A stretch of 64,000 nucleotides of DNA, from the NCBI GenBank assembly GCA_030248195.1, contig JASAND010007760.1, positions 35,990-99,989 on the forward strand, read 5' to 3'. Within the stretch, counting starts at the first letter, position 1, and every line of letters begins with the position of its first letter. Source of the stretch: Trissonchulus latispiculum. Its lineage: Eukaryota; Nematoda; Enoplea; Enoplida; Ironidae. Positions 34,699 to 47,978 of this stretch are shown here, in pieces. Position numbers and translations under genes: made by a program. Below the pieces are notes generated by a model that saw only the letters and a program-made list of their open reading frames with translations, was not told where the DNA came from and searched no databases.

Positions 34699-35977
34699 CA
34701 GGGGTTTTTTTTGGTTTTCGGATTTGCGTCAACCTTGCGTCCCGCTAAATTTAAGTTGCGTCCCGTTAAGAAATTTTGCGTCCAGGCAGAATTCTTGTTT
34801 TAGCGTGTTTTTTAGTGCAAAAATTGTTTTATTTATGAAAATTACGATAATTTCTTTAGTGCAAAGCTGTTTGACCTATTTAGAAAGCAGCTGATGCTGC
34901 TTAACTGTAATGCACGATTACAGAATTACCTACCTATACCATAGATGCATCCAACACACACAGCGGGGGGTCTGGGGGGCGGAGCCCCAGAAGTTGAAGA
35001 ATTTTTTGAAATTACAGAATAATCCGTAATGGAAATGTTTAAAAATATTTTATTTGGCGTCTGTTGCAGAACGTAGTAATTTTCGATATATATTATTGAC
35101 ACACATTATTCCGATATTTCAATGTTAGTTTAACTAATTAAAGTATTAAAAATTTATGAAATATTTAGGAATATTATTGAGAAGAAAGGTAGCAAATATT
35201 AAAACATACATTCGGTTTCGAAAACGTTGAGAACTGGTGATCCTTGATAGCAGGATTATTGCAAATGAGCACCAGGGGGTCTGGGGGGCGGAGCCCCCCA
35301 GAAGTTGGAGATTTTTTGAAATTACGGAATTAAAAATTTAAATCCGTTGTGGAAATGTTTAAAAAGATTAATTTGGCAACTGTTATATCTATTCTAACTA
35401 AAAAGCTCCTAATGCATTTTTTGTGTTAATTGCATCTGTGAATTCTTGAATATTGAATAAAGTCAGTATAAAGTCAATAGAGAAGCGTGTATGCTCCGTG
35501 CAGCGGCAAAACAGTGAAGCATTTGTAAATATTATTAACGTTAGTTACGATAAATTGATAGTGAATTGTTCGTACATAGGCCTTTTGTATTTGAAAATTT
35601 TAGAAAAATGGTAATCTTGCATTATTTCAAATTGCCATTTGTGTATTTTTAGCGAAAAACGTTGAAAAAGATCTGATATATATGGATGCAGGTGGACAAC
35701 AACTTAACAAATAACATTGAGTATATAACAATGAGGCATGACCTTGAACCTTGGCATTCCATGACACAAGTGGGAAACACCGGGGGTCTGGGGGCGGGGC
35801 CCCCAGGACCCGAAGAAATTTTTGGAAAAAACGTGAAAATTGGTACTGGAAACATTTAAAGTTTTTACTCTTCTCCCGAAATAATGTTGCGTCTAGCTTG
35901 CGTCCCGCTAAAATTTCATTGCGTCCAGATAAGAAACTTTGCGTCCAGACGCACATCTGGACGCAAAAAAAACCCTG
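34699..35977. mobile_element. hAT-type non-autonomous element
   Basis: Exact 8-base target duplication ATCCTAAG at 34691-34698 and 35978-35985. Ends are CAGGGGTTTTTTTTGG and, inverted, CAGGGTTTTTTTTGCG. Both the 8-base target and the CAGGG start are typical of hAT transposons. Subterminal repeats of GCGTCC(A/C)G occur near both ends. Three internal copies of a GGGGTCTGGGGG(G)CGG(A/G)GCCCC hairpin lie near 34970, 35276 and 35782. No transposase is present; a minus-strand frame at 35627-35956 is not convincing. Confidence 0.9.
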
Positions 35978-35985
35978 ATCCTAAG

Positions 35986-38495
35986 TCAAGCTGTGCGTCC
36001 CTAAGCCAAGGATGCGGCTCTCAGAAAAGTTCTAGCTTCAAGCTGAATCTCAGCAAACTGACGTTTTGAGACTGATTTCCTGGCAGCAGGAAGAGAGAAA
36101 GGATTTCCTGGCAACAGAGCAGCAGGAAAGGAACCGGAGAGGCTGATCGAAGGCAGAGACGAAGAGAGGGTCCAGGGGTGATCCAAACTGGCTTCACTCA
36201 CACTGGCAGATCAGACAAAGACCAACGATCAGGAGACGGGGAGAGCAGGCTGATGTCCAGGAGACCACTGACAGACAGACGGATCCACGGGATCCCAAGG
36301 CAGAACAGAAGGCAGAAACGGAGCAGCGAGAAGACAGAGCAAGGCTGATCGGGTTCAGAAGAAACCCGCGCTAGGACTGAATCAAATGGGTTAAAACCCT
36401 TGTTGGTTTTAACCCGGATTTAGCAGTATTAACTGGATTTCGAGAATGGGAAAATTGCGCGTATCTTTTAGAAAAACCTAACAATTGCTAGGAGTTTTGG
36501 ACAAAAGTTTTGAAAATAATGGTCTGAGTTCAAAACACGAGAATCAACTTGGAAAGCACTAGAGAAAGAGTCAGAAAACTGGCGAAAACGGGCTTTTGAG
36601 TGATTTTGAAAGAGATTTTTTGTAGAGGGGATTTCCGTCAGAAATCCCCCACCAATGACGTATCCTAGATTTCCTTCCCAGGAAATCTAGGGAAATCCAG
36701 CTAATATGTGCCGATATTAGCGCATAATACATGAAAGCAACAAGGAAGTCATCATCAAGTAATCTAGGGCGGCGAGAGCCCGATTTAACAAGATCTTTCG
36801 AAAGAGGGACTCGAAGTCCAATTAGGTAACTTTTTGACTCGCACTTACAAATGTTATATAAAATCCTAGAGGGAAGGGGGGAACTCAGCCTAGAGGGGAG
36901 ATTCGAAATAGAGCTTCTAAAGCCAACCCAAACTCTTTTCGAGCAAGCCATTTCCCCCCGGGAGCACCCCAATCCCAACCTAGGGAGCCAACAAGTGGAC
37001 AAAAGTTTTAGAGGGAGGTATCCTACAAGGGGAGAGGCAGAACCTCTCCCAACAGAACAACTCAGGGAATGTCTGTGATTCTCCCCCCAGAGACTTGAAA
37101 CGAGAGCGGCCATCCGCTAGAATCCCAGAATCACAGACTGGCTGGAAACTGCGAATTTTGGTCTCACGTTAACTTTTGCCTCGTGTCTTTTGCAATCATC
37201 CTCCGATGATTGGTTGCTTTCATGCTCGCGTTTCGTCATTGGTTGGTTTGAAGAGGAAGACCCAGCCTCCTTCTTTTGAATAAGCCCTAAACTTTTATGG
37301 CGTTTTTGTTCTCAAGGACCTTTGTCCTGAAGCTGATTTCTAAAGACGTGAAGTTGTTTGCCAAGCAGAGTGAGAATCCAAAGGTAGACCGACAGGCGGA
37401 CGAAGAAACAAGGAAAGGAAGAAGAGAAAATTGTAATAACGGACAGGGGGCCTGGAAGCCCAAGATGAAATAAGCAATACCTAAACTATACAGAACTTCT
37501 ACCAAGTTAAAAGTTTAGCTAGAGTCCTAGTATATCATGTATGTTAACATTAATTGCTAACTTCTCTATTTCTTTCCTTCTTTAGGGGTGACCTGTGCCT
37601 TAATTTCAGAGGGGTTCCCCTCTGTCTAGCCTATATGCGTTACTTCTTAGTGAGTGAGAATTAAGATTGCTTCTGCGACGGGAGAAACGGAGAACCTCAC
37701 ACACGTCCATGCATAGACACTCAGGCTGCACATTACACACTCACACAACTCATTGGAGGGGGCCTGTGAATAAACCCTATATACTTGATGCTGCAACATT
37801 GAAGGGGTTAAAAAATTACTAATCTCAACCTCAATTAATGGTGAACGGATTCGTTAATATACATGATCAATACAAATACAACAAGTACAAACAATTACGA
37901 CACAGCTCCAAACTAATTTAGTACAGGATTCCCTTTTGTCACAAAACAATCCGCTTAATTTCTACTGTAAACAAGCAATATTGTCTGCAAAAGATTAAAT
38001 GTTGTCAAAAGCACATTTCCATAAATTGTAGGCCTGCTGCGCAGCGGAAACTATTTTAAAGTTGAAGTTACTGGAGAATTAAGCAAAATGCAATTATGTA
38101 AGCAAATCCTTACCAAGCCTTCAATAAACTGTAAAAGAAATACAACTTTCATAAATTTGCAATGTTCGCATGTTTTTACTTATTGACTGAGATTAAAACC
38201 ATTCCATCTGAACTTAAATTTAACTTCACATAAATCTTGTTCTTCAAAATGCTCAACTGTTGTCTGCAAAAGGTTGAAACACATCTTTAGCCTGTCAGTG
38301 AAGAATAAACCTGTTTCCTTTTAATGAATTAGCGATCTTTCTGATTTTATTTGCTTTGTGAGTCATAGCTGTTTTGAAATCGGACTGTAGTGTAAATCAT
38401 GCTCTGCCATCTCAAAGCATTGTTTACACGCTTTCATGCAAAGACCTATGTTTTGCATGTCATTGCGTGGGAACCAAGATGGCAGAGCAAACAGA
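35986..38495. other. spacer before unit R
   Basis: Purine-rich, repeat-like sequence. A perfect 11-base stem with a 6-base loop (GGGTTAAAACC / GGTTTTAACCC) lies at 36388-36415. A 180-codon minus frame (36571-37113) has no domain and is probably chance in a biased sequence. No gene is called. Confidence 0.5.
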
Positions 38496-40585
38496 GATGC
38501 CTCCCGTTCGGGCATGTCCCCGTTTTCTTCTTGGTCCACCAGCCCTGGTAGAAGCGCTACAGTGTACCCCAAATCAGTAAACAGTAGGCATGTCCACGGG
38601 TAAAAAAATTTGTCCCGGGTACCCGGTACTCCCGCCCCCCCAAGCACTATGTCGGGTAATTGCGACACTACTTGGGTGCCCGACTACCCCTGACTTTGCC
38701 TAATAGATAGGTACATTGCTGTTTATATGCTTACTGTTGTCATGGCAATATCGAACCACATGAAAGTTGATTTGGTGTGTGGATTGAAGTTGCACAACGT
38801 CACAACTGGGAAAGGTGAATGTTGGTGAAACTGAAAGCAAAACTGAACGTCCATTGGATCTTTAGCGACAGCTTTGGGGACAGCTTCCGTGTTAGGGGAC
38901 ACATTAAATTATGAAATCCATTTACAGAAAAACTCTACACTTCTTTAAACAATGAAAATTAGCCTGGTTTTTTGATAAGTTAGCGCCTCAATCACAATTA
39001 GTTTTCTTAGTTTCACTAATACAGAACGTGCACTAACCTTCGCTGACATCGGAGCTACTTAGGCAGAGGGGTCGATTTTTGGCAGATTTTTCAACCATCT
39101 CCGATTTTGCTTTTTTATATATTTTGCACTCTCAACGGGTCCGCGAAACAAGGCAGCGCATTTCACGTAATATTGCTTCTATCGTTCTGTAGAGGCCTTC
39201 AAAGATAAACTAGACATGTGTTATAGATTTTGACCCCCCTTAATGTGTTCCCGACCTCCGTTGTGGTTAAGGCAAACACGCGAAAAGGGTCAACGAAACT
39301 TTTCGGTCACGGTTTTTGCTACTTCAAAATCTTGTCGCACAATGTCTTGCACAACAAATTCGAATTTTCATTTAGTTTCATTCAGCACTTAACGAGTAAC
39401 AAGTTAATAAGTTAATTAATTTGAAAATGGGTCCATAATATATTTGACCATGAAACTTCATTCCGGTGTGCGTTTCAGACCTAATGGAAAGACCTGGGTG
39501 TTTTTGGTAGGGAATGTCTATTTAATTTTAGTTTAGTTTACAATTTTCAAGAATAGCAAGGTCACTGGAAGGACTTGACCACATCAAACATTTATCATCC
39601 GCTAATTTAAAATTAACGCATATAAAATAAAATTTGACATTTCACAGACAAATTTAAAAATCAGCTATTTTTCAGGTATGTTGTAAGATCCACTTAATCA
39701 ATCACAGCGGTGTATTGACAACACGACATCAAATAGGCGTATTAACTGCATCAGTTATACTCTAACTTCTAAAGGTAAGCGCGGAAAATTTAACAAATTT
39801 TGGGTCTTTATTGCCTTGGTTCTATGTTATTTTTAAAAACGGGAATTTTCAAGATTTTGCTAAAAAATGTCTGATCTCTGCGCCACAGAAAGAAGTCTCG
39901 AAACCGGACACGGCCAACCGTTGGTATCGTTCAAAACAAGTTGTCATAAAGCTAAGATCTGTAGGAAGTCGAATTTTCATTAGGCCTACCAGGTTTCAAA
40001 ATATGTATTCAAAATTGTTGACACCAGCTTCAGCGGTGCAAAACAGTAAAAATTGGCTGATCATAAATTTGTAAAAATCATGGATTTTGAAAGCTTAGAT
40101 AAAATTTCTGCTCATTTCCTACAGATCGTTGGACTGATACGGTTAGCCATTCGAATTTTTTGGCGCGTGGAAATTACCAAACTTTCCGTTTCGTATGTTT
40201 AGCACATACAGACCTGCTAGAATGACACATCATCCGTAATCATCCTATCTACATTATATACCTCGTAATATAACTCGTTCGAATACACAATGTAGCCAAC
40301 AATGTGAAATTGAACGAAGTCGGAGATGGCAAAAATCGACCAAAAATGACATCTCTTAATTCAAATTACATCAAATGTTCTCAAAGCTGTATTATATAAT
40401 TAAAAATAATAATAAATGTAGATCTGCTTGATTATAACTAACAAGATGACTTATTGAGTGAATTTACAAAGGATCCCCCAAATTAGCGCCTGACATTGAG
40501 TTGACCTTTCAAAAGCAATGCAGCTTGTCGATGTGGCATGTTCTAGTGGTCACGGGAAAACATAGTAAAAACTCTAACTTACTTA
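38496..40585. other. non-coding left part of unit R
   Basis: Matches unit L but lacks the TTAA element; the empty site GCGTATTAACTGC lies near 39740. No gene seen. Confidence 0.6.
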
Positions 40586-40786
40586 CTAAAGCCTAACCTG
40601 TATTACCCGTTTGACCTGCATTAAAATTACCTGTATTTGAACAGACGTAGAAAATGTTATATAGGCGGTGATCAACTGAATCACAGTAAATGCAGCAAAA
40701 ATTGCCGTAGCCACGGCTAGGATTCGTCCGATGTTCCTAAAATGCCGATTTCTCTGGCTCATTTGGGTGAACTGAACCACGTGTAT
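40586..40786 (-). CDS. small membrane protein, exon 2 (unit R)
   Basis: Same exon as 10830-11030, with acceptor TTTTATAG, one predicted transmembrane helix (ILAVATAIFAAFTVIQLITA) and a stop at 40586. The few changes near the C-terminus (VILMQVKR for VVLIQVKR) are conservative. See exon 1 at 41028-41084. Confidence 0.55.
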   Translation of the reverse strand: MHVVQFTQMSQRNRHFRNIGRILAVATAIFAAFTVIQLITAYITFSTSVQIQVILMQVKRVIQVRL

Positions 40787-41027
40787 CTATAAAATTATTT
40801 GTTAATATTTTAAATGCGGATTCAAGACTAATGAGTGTATAAAGTAACGTGCACCAAATAGCGCAACAGTTTTTCTGGTCGATAGAAAACCGGAGTCTAC
40901 TTCATTTAGTCAAAAAGCTGCTCTCCCAGTAGTACACAAGGTTACATTTTCTTTCACAAAACATCAGAAAAAGTAGAACCAACTCGTTCTCTACTACGTG
41001 TCATACGTTGAGTATTAACTAACTTAC

Positions 41028-41084
41028 CGTTCGTACCATTTCCCGGATAACATGCCTATTTTTCCGGAACAGCAACGGAGCCAT
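41028..41084 (-). CDS. small membrane protein, exon 1 (unit R)
   Basis: ATG at 41084, 19 codons, and donor ACG then GTAAGT, identical in arrangement to unit L. Intact start, splice sites and stop in both units favour a functional or recently functional gene of about 85 residues. Confidence 0.55.
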
Positions 41085-41845
41085 TTTGCGAGGTATACAA
41101 TGTAAAAAAACTACAATCACACGAATTCGTTGTCACTAACCATCTTGCAAGGAAATCAAGCTTAGGGTACGTATTTTTATAAACAATACAAAAAGCTAAT
41201 AAGTTAACAATGACATTCTACTATTAATTCCGTTAATAATCAGTGGACCTCTAAGTCCATGACTATAAACATCTGGAGGCACTACATCTTATGGTTAAGG
41301 TTAATCTTAAGCTCAGGTTCACTGAGTTCACATAAGGTTTCTGAAATGTTAAAAATCAAAAGTTGAACATTTGCCCGAAATCTACCCCAGAAGGAGATTC
41401 CAGTTCAATCTCAGTATCTGAGGAATGTTACCTTGAGGCAATGGTGGACTGTATCAACGGAAGCACTTAAATCTAAACTCAAAATTGGTCAAGATAAAAG
41501 CGGCTCAGATGTTGGCATCAACAGGAGAGAGTAGCCACAGCTAAATTAACCTTAATCTTTAGCTCTTGCAACCTCCATCGCCCTAATAGCAAAATGCATT
41601 AATATTGGGTGAGCTGTGACGGTGATGATGGCTTGGGGCTCTCCCCGTTTCGCAGTTTAATGCACGGAAGTTTCAAACTTGACTGGTTGCTTCAGTTTCA
41701 ATTTTGTTTAAATGAAGCTGGTACAGCAGTACCAGAACCTCCTTGCCTCCATCCCAACATAACTACTGTTGCCTTATCCGAAATTTGCAAGGAGTTACCG
41801 CCCTGCAGGGTGAGACTCTTCGGGGTGGTACCAACCGGTGGACAT

Positions 41846-42597
41846 TAGTGTTGGGATTGGCCGAAAATTTCCATGGTTGGCTTGGCTTGGCTTGGCCGGA
41901 GTTTGAAGTTGCCAATTGGCTGGCCGTTGGCCGTTGGCCGTGGCCGGGCCATGGGCCGTGGGCCGGCCAACGGCCAATGGCCAACGGCCAACTGGTTGGA
42001 CGTTGGCCGCTCGTTGGCCGTTGGCTGTTTCTTGGCCGTAAGCTATTGGCCGTTCTTTAGCTATTTGTCAACGTTGGTGAGCTGGAATTTACTATTTTTA
42101 TTCGTCTACCGTGCTTAATTAGGCGTCAACTTAATTAAACTTCATTTCAATCGTACAATTTACAATTTACAGTATTTGTAAAATAGTTTTTCCAAACATT
42201 TAGCTCCAACAAGCTCTAACTCTGTTTTAATTTTGCTGGAAGAGAATAAAGTGGTGAGACGTTCACCGCCACGTTGTTAGCACACTTAAAATTTGCATGC
42301 AATTAGCAAATTTAATTGTAAAATAACGCTAATAACGATCAAAATTTTCAACATCATAGTGAAAATCTGTGGTACTGTATCTAATGTAACGTTTATACAG
42401 CAACATGTTTACGATATTATGCAGCAAAATTAAATTTTTCAACTCAGTTAACTCACAAGATCAGTAAATTTGAGCTTGGCCAGCACTCGGCCATTGGCCA
42501 GCCAACGGCCAACAGCCAGCCAATGGCCGGCCAAACCAACTGGCCGAGATTTTCTCGGCCAACGGCCAATGGCTTGGCCGGCCAATGCACAACACTT
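41846..42597. mobile_element. hAT-like non-autonomous element packed with TTGGCC motifs
   Basis: Absent from the same site in unit L (GGTGGACATGAATAC near 12081). Flanked by the 8-base duplication GTGGACAT (41838-41845 and 42598-42605). Ends TAGTGTTGGGATTGGCC and, inverted, AAGTGTTGTGCATTGGCC are imperfect inverted repeats of hAT style. Within about 200 bases of each end, TTGGCC or GGCCAA occurs many times in both orientations. The centre is AT-rich and non-coding. The proline/glycine-type open frames seen here are artefacts of the repeat. Confidence 0.9.
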
Positions 42598-42681
42598 GTG
42601 GACATGAATACAAAATAAGTACGGTGCTCACTTCTGCTCCAGCAATAGTCTTGATGAAGCCTCGGGTAATTGTATATATCA

Positions 42682-42762
<81 letters not shown>
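42682..42762. repeat. (ATT)n microsatellite, unit R
   Basis: About 27 ATT units with one ACT interruption. It is the shorter counterpart of 12168-12296. Confidence 0.98.
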
Positions 42763-42763
<1 letters not shown>

Positions 42764-44455
42764 CGTGAAAGGTTTTTCTTCTTCCAAAAAAAACAAAAAA
42801 CTGGATAGTAGCAAATTCCTAATTTTTAAGGACTTGCGAACAGGTACATTTAACACTTTAAAAGTAACTTCACATCCTATCTGGAATAAATAAACGCAAT
42901 TTCTACAAGTCTTACTTAACTGATTGGATGATAGAGGATGTTAATTATTTCAGCCTTTGTCAGAAATGTGTCCACCATATTCATGATTTGCAATTGCTTC
43001 AAGGATGTGAACTAAGTGATTGGGTAAAGTTTGAAGAGGCTATGGCCTCTATTAATTAAATAACGCATAGCCTACTACCAATTCTTATTGCAAAGGTTTG
43101 AGTTATAACTACAGTACCGGAGAAGTTTCATATAATAGCCAGCCAGAACACAAAGAAGGCATTGTGTAGTCAGTTTTGTGAAAATTGAAACTGTGTTTCA
43201 GTTTCAATCTCAGTTGGTGAAACAACAGGCAAAATTAAAAAATTCGGTGGAAAACTTCTATAGTGATCTTGACGTTGCTACTCTACGTGCAATCGTGAGA
43301 AAGCCTTCATGCAAAATAGGGAACTTCGAAAATCAACTGAAGATCGTACAGTAACTAAAGGTTGCAGACATAAGCGAATTCGAAGGATTGGTTGAAACTG
43401 TAGTTTGAAGCATGCAATGGCAAAGTATTCGATTGGTAACAAATTGGACATTAAGGGACAACTCGGAGCTGTTGCAGAAAATTTTATATTTTTAGGCTTA
43501 CTAACTATGCAAATGATCGGTTCTTATGCAATACATGGTTAAAGGTGCGCAATCAAACGGACGTCAAGGTGTGGCGATCCACAAATTAAAAGGTCTATGG
43601 AAAATGGCCAGGGATACTATGAATAACTACATGAAGTAACAATAAAGCTGATTAGAAAAACTTAGAAAAATGCGGACGCCATCGGCTCTTCCTTTGATAT
43701 TAAACTTTGAATGAACAGTAGATATTGCTAGATGTAACTGGCTGGCAGAGGAGATTTTCAAGGAGTTGGCCGGTCAAGGGAGGAAACCCCTTTGAATGGA
43801 GCTGACGGGTGGTCAGGATCCAGTGAGTGTAGCGTGACCACTTCTGCTCCGGCAGTAGCCTTGCCTATGCCTCGGGTAATTGCGATATGCAATTATTCAG
43901 TGCCATACCGTGGACCCAGTGCAAAATGTGGTATGGCACTACCACTCATCGCGAAAGCAACTGGGATGTGGCACTAAGGGAAAAAACTGGCAGACAATTT
44001 TCCTGCAAACTGATTGTGGCAACAGTGAAAGAGCAGACTGAATGAACCGAATAGGATTGGTAGACATTTGGTTACCCAGCTAGTTAGACAGCAGGTAAAC
44101 CGGTTATCAAGAATAATTTGTTGGGGGGGGGTTCTGGAACAGTGGCCAGCAGCAGAGAGATGCTTGGCCACTAGTGAGCAGTGTGAACATTAATATGTGC
44201 TGCAATATTAACTGTTGTATGATAGTCTTGTAGGTTACTAAGCTACAAGTTTACATGTTGTATTTAACTTTGTCTTTGAAAGTTCTCGAATTATGATTGA
44301 GGTTGTTAGTTGACAGAATGGATGTTGTAGCATTAGCTATTGTATGAGGTTTCTTAAAACAATACTATGCTGATAAACCGATCGTACACCTTGATTCATC
44401 AGTGGCATATATCCTACATCCTAAAAATATGAAAAGTTGTTACTTCTCCAACACT
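42763..44455. other. non-coding left of the unit R Polinton genes
   Basis: Matches 12300-13937 except for a segment at about 43736-44120 that is unit R-specific. Within that segment, 43820-43980 is a copy of the dispersed repeat (TTCTGCTCCGGCAGTAGCC, GCCTCGGGTAATTG, CAATTATTC, AACTGGGATGTGGCACTAA). The Polinton left terminus should lie in or near here but was not found. Confidence 0.5.
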
Positions 44456-44459
44456 ACTA

Positions 44460-47400
44460 ATTTATTCTATAATGCCCATAGGCAAGGCTAGAAACCATCG
44501 TCACAAATAAACCTTTTATCGTCAAACGCAGTCAAAGATCTTTTGTTGACTTGAATTGAATAGAGGGGGTGTCGCTCACTTCTGATTGAATTCATCTGGT
44601 GATAAAGAAATGATTGTGACTCAAGTACTTCACGGTAGTCCTCAAAATTAATTGATTTCTTCACAACTGCCTTCGCTCGCTTTTTTGTCATATTTCATCG
44701 CATACATCTTTGATCGTAAACCAACGAATTCTTGGATTGGCCTTCCTGAAGTCTCGTCTTTCGTTTTTCCCATCACCTTTTTGTTATGCTGGCTGAACAG
44801 TGGATGATCATTAGGATAGTCACTTGTGTCATACCAATCTGCGTGCTGAGACAGGTCTTCGTATATGTTGTCGGTTTCAACCAGGTAACACAGAGAGTCC
44901 GTGTCAGTAAATAGCAGGCTTGCTTTACATCCATAAACCTGTCGAAATCGAAGATAGTTAAATTCATACATCAGAAGTTTTGACAGGTCTAGGACTGTAA
45001 AACCAACATAAATCGGTTTGTTGGGAACAGTCTTACTCCGACGCATCTTAACTGCAACCAAGTCATTTCCAAAATCTACGCTCTCCTCATATCGAGCGCT
45101 GGCAATCAGCTTTCGGAATCTTCGGGTGTAGTAAACAATTCAATCTCTACATAGGCGCGAACGTTCTCCATGCTCTTGCCAAACACTGCATTATTAAGCA
45201 GCTTAAACAAATCCTTTTTGAAACTGCTTTTGGCATTCTTTCTCATATTAGCATTAAATTCAATATACGGCTTCATCCAAGGCGATTGTCTGAAAGCGAG
45301 CACTCGATGGACTGTCGTCAACTTCAGACCCAGCTTTATGTAAAGTTGAAGATTTCTCAAGTGCACAATGTATTTGGACTTATTTCTTAGGTTAGGGACC
45401 AACTTTTCGGTTGGTGAAAATGTCAAATCTTGCAGGCGAATGATTTCTTTGCTGTAGTCTGAAAGCATCTCATAGTTGATTAGCAATCGCTCTGGAGCTA
45501 GTGGGTAGTCGTTATGTTCATCATGTAGTGCTACAGGATATTCCAAGTCCACCTCAAGCACATATCCTGTGGAATCAGTAGGGTCAGTAGAGGAGGCGTC
45601 AAAGTTGCCAATTTCCGAGCTACTGAGCCATCTAAAGTCTCCTACTGGCAGATGCTGGGTCATTGTCCATCCGTAAACATTGTTAGCGTCCAAGTAGATA
45701 ATCCAGCTGCGGTCTTTGCTGAAATCATACGACAGCGAGCAGTCATTGTTCGCTTTTGCATGTCGATTCATAATGCAACTCAATCCACCCCGAATTCCAG
45801 TTTCAAAGAAGCAGTACATCTCGGCATCAGTCAGCAAGTCTAGCTTTACACCAGTGAGCTTTAAACAGGCCGACCAGGCAAATGAAGGCAGAGTGATATA
45901 GTGCGCAGGATCAATGCCGAAATGAGCCAGGGCGAAGTTTCGGAAATTTTCAAAAACGTCACACAGTAACAGAACATCTGACTTCAGGTACAAGTCGTGA
46001 TATTCTCCCATGGATCTGACTCCAAACAACTGCCAAACATTTTGAGCATGCTGATAGTCTTGGTCACTTATAGTTTCCCCAGTAAGAGAGCTGTAAAATT
46101 CACTGAGGCCAGGAAGAGAGGAGTCGTTAAACTTTCCCCAGTCATACATGTATTCGTATGGATAGATGCCTTTTGGCAACAGCGCTAAAAATTTAGGTTC
46201 TTCTGGAAATTCCGTAGCCAATGCCTCAAAGCTCTGATGTCCAGTTTGAGCTAGCGCTTCTACTAGGTTCGACAACGATCTTGCAAGATACTGAAAAGAA
46301 TCGACAAACTTCACACTGTATTTTCTCTCAATCTCTTCAGTTTTGTGATTGATCTGCATGGAAAAGGTCAGGTAGTCTTCCATTCCTTTTGGGATACAGG
46401 AAAGACTTATCCCACGCTGATTTGCTAGAATTCCTATTTTCTGCATAATGATGTGTGAGTCGTAACGTCTGAGATTATACATGATAATTATCACATCTTT
46501 CGATAATTGTTACACTTCATGTGGGCTGCTTCCCAGAAACATCCACAAAGATGGCAATGATCTTTAACTTTTCCAATGGATTCGCACATATAGCAGTATT
46601 GAGGCTCAGCCGGTTCAGACTGACAGTTGCCACATTTTTCAAAACTTTTGCCACAGATATGGCATAGCGTCGCCAGTTCAAACGATTCCCGTTCAACAGC
46701 AGACATTCTGCACTTCTGTTTTGGCTGAATCCAATCTAGTTTGATGAGCTTCTGCCCTGTCCAGCAGTTCTTCTAGGAAGCGTTCAATGCAGTCTTCCCC
46801 TATATGGATTAAAATCGTTGCCAACTGAGATTTGAAGTTGATACATCACTTAAAGCTGGCTATCAGTCCAAACTACAAGGAACATGTGTCGCATAGTGTT
46901 TCGTATAGGAATCGTCTGGTGGTGAGTCAATCGTCTGTTCCAAAGGAATCACCAGGCACTCGAAATCGGCATATATCACATAGGGCTGCCGGTGACATGC
47001 ACGCCACTGAGTAAAGCTAAGAACTGGTTTCTTGCCGTCTACTTCGGCAGGCATTTCAGTCATTGTCGTGGCAGTTTCAGGGCACCGTTTCATATGCTTT
47101 CCAAGTTTGATTCTGACGACCAAGATTTCAGACATCGAAAGCAGAAGTACTTCCTGCCCTTATGCTTGGTATGGGTGTACGGAAGGCGGTTGAGGTCGTT
47201 GATTAGACAGTAATGAGATTGACCTGCCCTCAGTCAGTAACAGCAAATTCACCTGACTCACTTCATCTCTGAGATTAGACATGTACAGAGGAGCTATGCC
47301 ATTGTCATAACCATATACATTGACAGCTATTTGATTTTGGGCTTCAAATTTAGGAACTTGGTCCAGGGAAAGAGGAAAGGTTAGTCCAGTAAGGTTCAGT

Positions 47401-47978
47401 GCTGCCAAGTGATTAGAATAGTTGGAGATTCGGTGAGGATTATGCTTTGCAGGATATAAAAATGCCAGTATGCTCCAAACAAAGCACTTATCGTCATCAT
47501 TGCAGGGATTGATGATTGCCTTCTTGACCGCAAGTTTCTGTGGAAGGGGAATAAATGATGATGCTTGCAAGGGAGAATAACGAGCGATATGAACGTCCAG
47601 GTGATCGATGCTTTCAATGACCCACCCCGAACCTCTGCGCTGGAATTCGTCTACTTTCTGATCAATCATGGTTGTAGCTGTACTAACAGTCTCATTCAGT
47701 ATGGTGGCCTGTAAAACTCGTTGTTGGCGACTGTTGAAATAGGCCTCTAACTTGATGGAGTGATCAGTTTCCTTCACAAATGTCACTTGTATTCTTAGCT
47801 GGAATTTGAACGCGCCCAATTCCACCTGATTACGTCTGAGCAGAAACTTTACCAACAGCTTCACTGATCCAAAGAATCTTACCATATCTGCGTATTGGAT
47901 GCGCGGTTGTAGTTGATAGCGCCGCAAATAGCCTTGAAGCGGCTGAGCCACAGTGTGTAGGCGGAAGTTTTCGGCCAT
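44460..47978 (-). pseudogene. polB: Polinton protein-primed DNA polymerase B, frameshifted (unit R)
   Basis: From the start at 47978: a 272-residue N-terminal part (RGSGWVIESIDHLDVHIARY, KKAIINPCNDDDKCFVWSIL), typical of animal Polinton polymerases. Then Exo I at 46863-47135 (YADFECLV), a Cys/His segment at 46491-46706 (KVKDHCHLCGCFWEAAH), and a 462-residue frame 45106-46494 with Exo II (YNLRRYDSH), Exo III (YHDLYLKSDVLLLCDVF), motif A (YLDANNVYGW) and motif B (NNAVFGKSMEN). Last, 44648-45061 has motif C (LLFTDTDS). At least five frame breaks and the gap at 46707-46862 make it a pseudogene, although catalytic motifs are unchanged. It would carry out protein-primed replication of the element. 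Confidence 0.95.

Noticed and set aside
36571..37113. 180-codon minus-strand frame
   Set aside because: Ser/Leu-rich, no domain, no second copy, and competes with a frame on the other strand in purine-biased DNA.
41743..42118. Gly/Trp/Pro-type frames
   Set aside because: They arise from the TTGGCC repeats of the hAT-like element, which unit L lacks.
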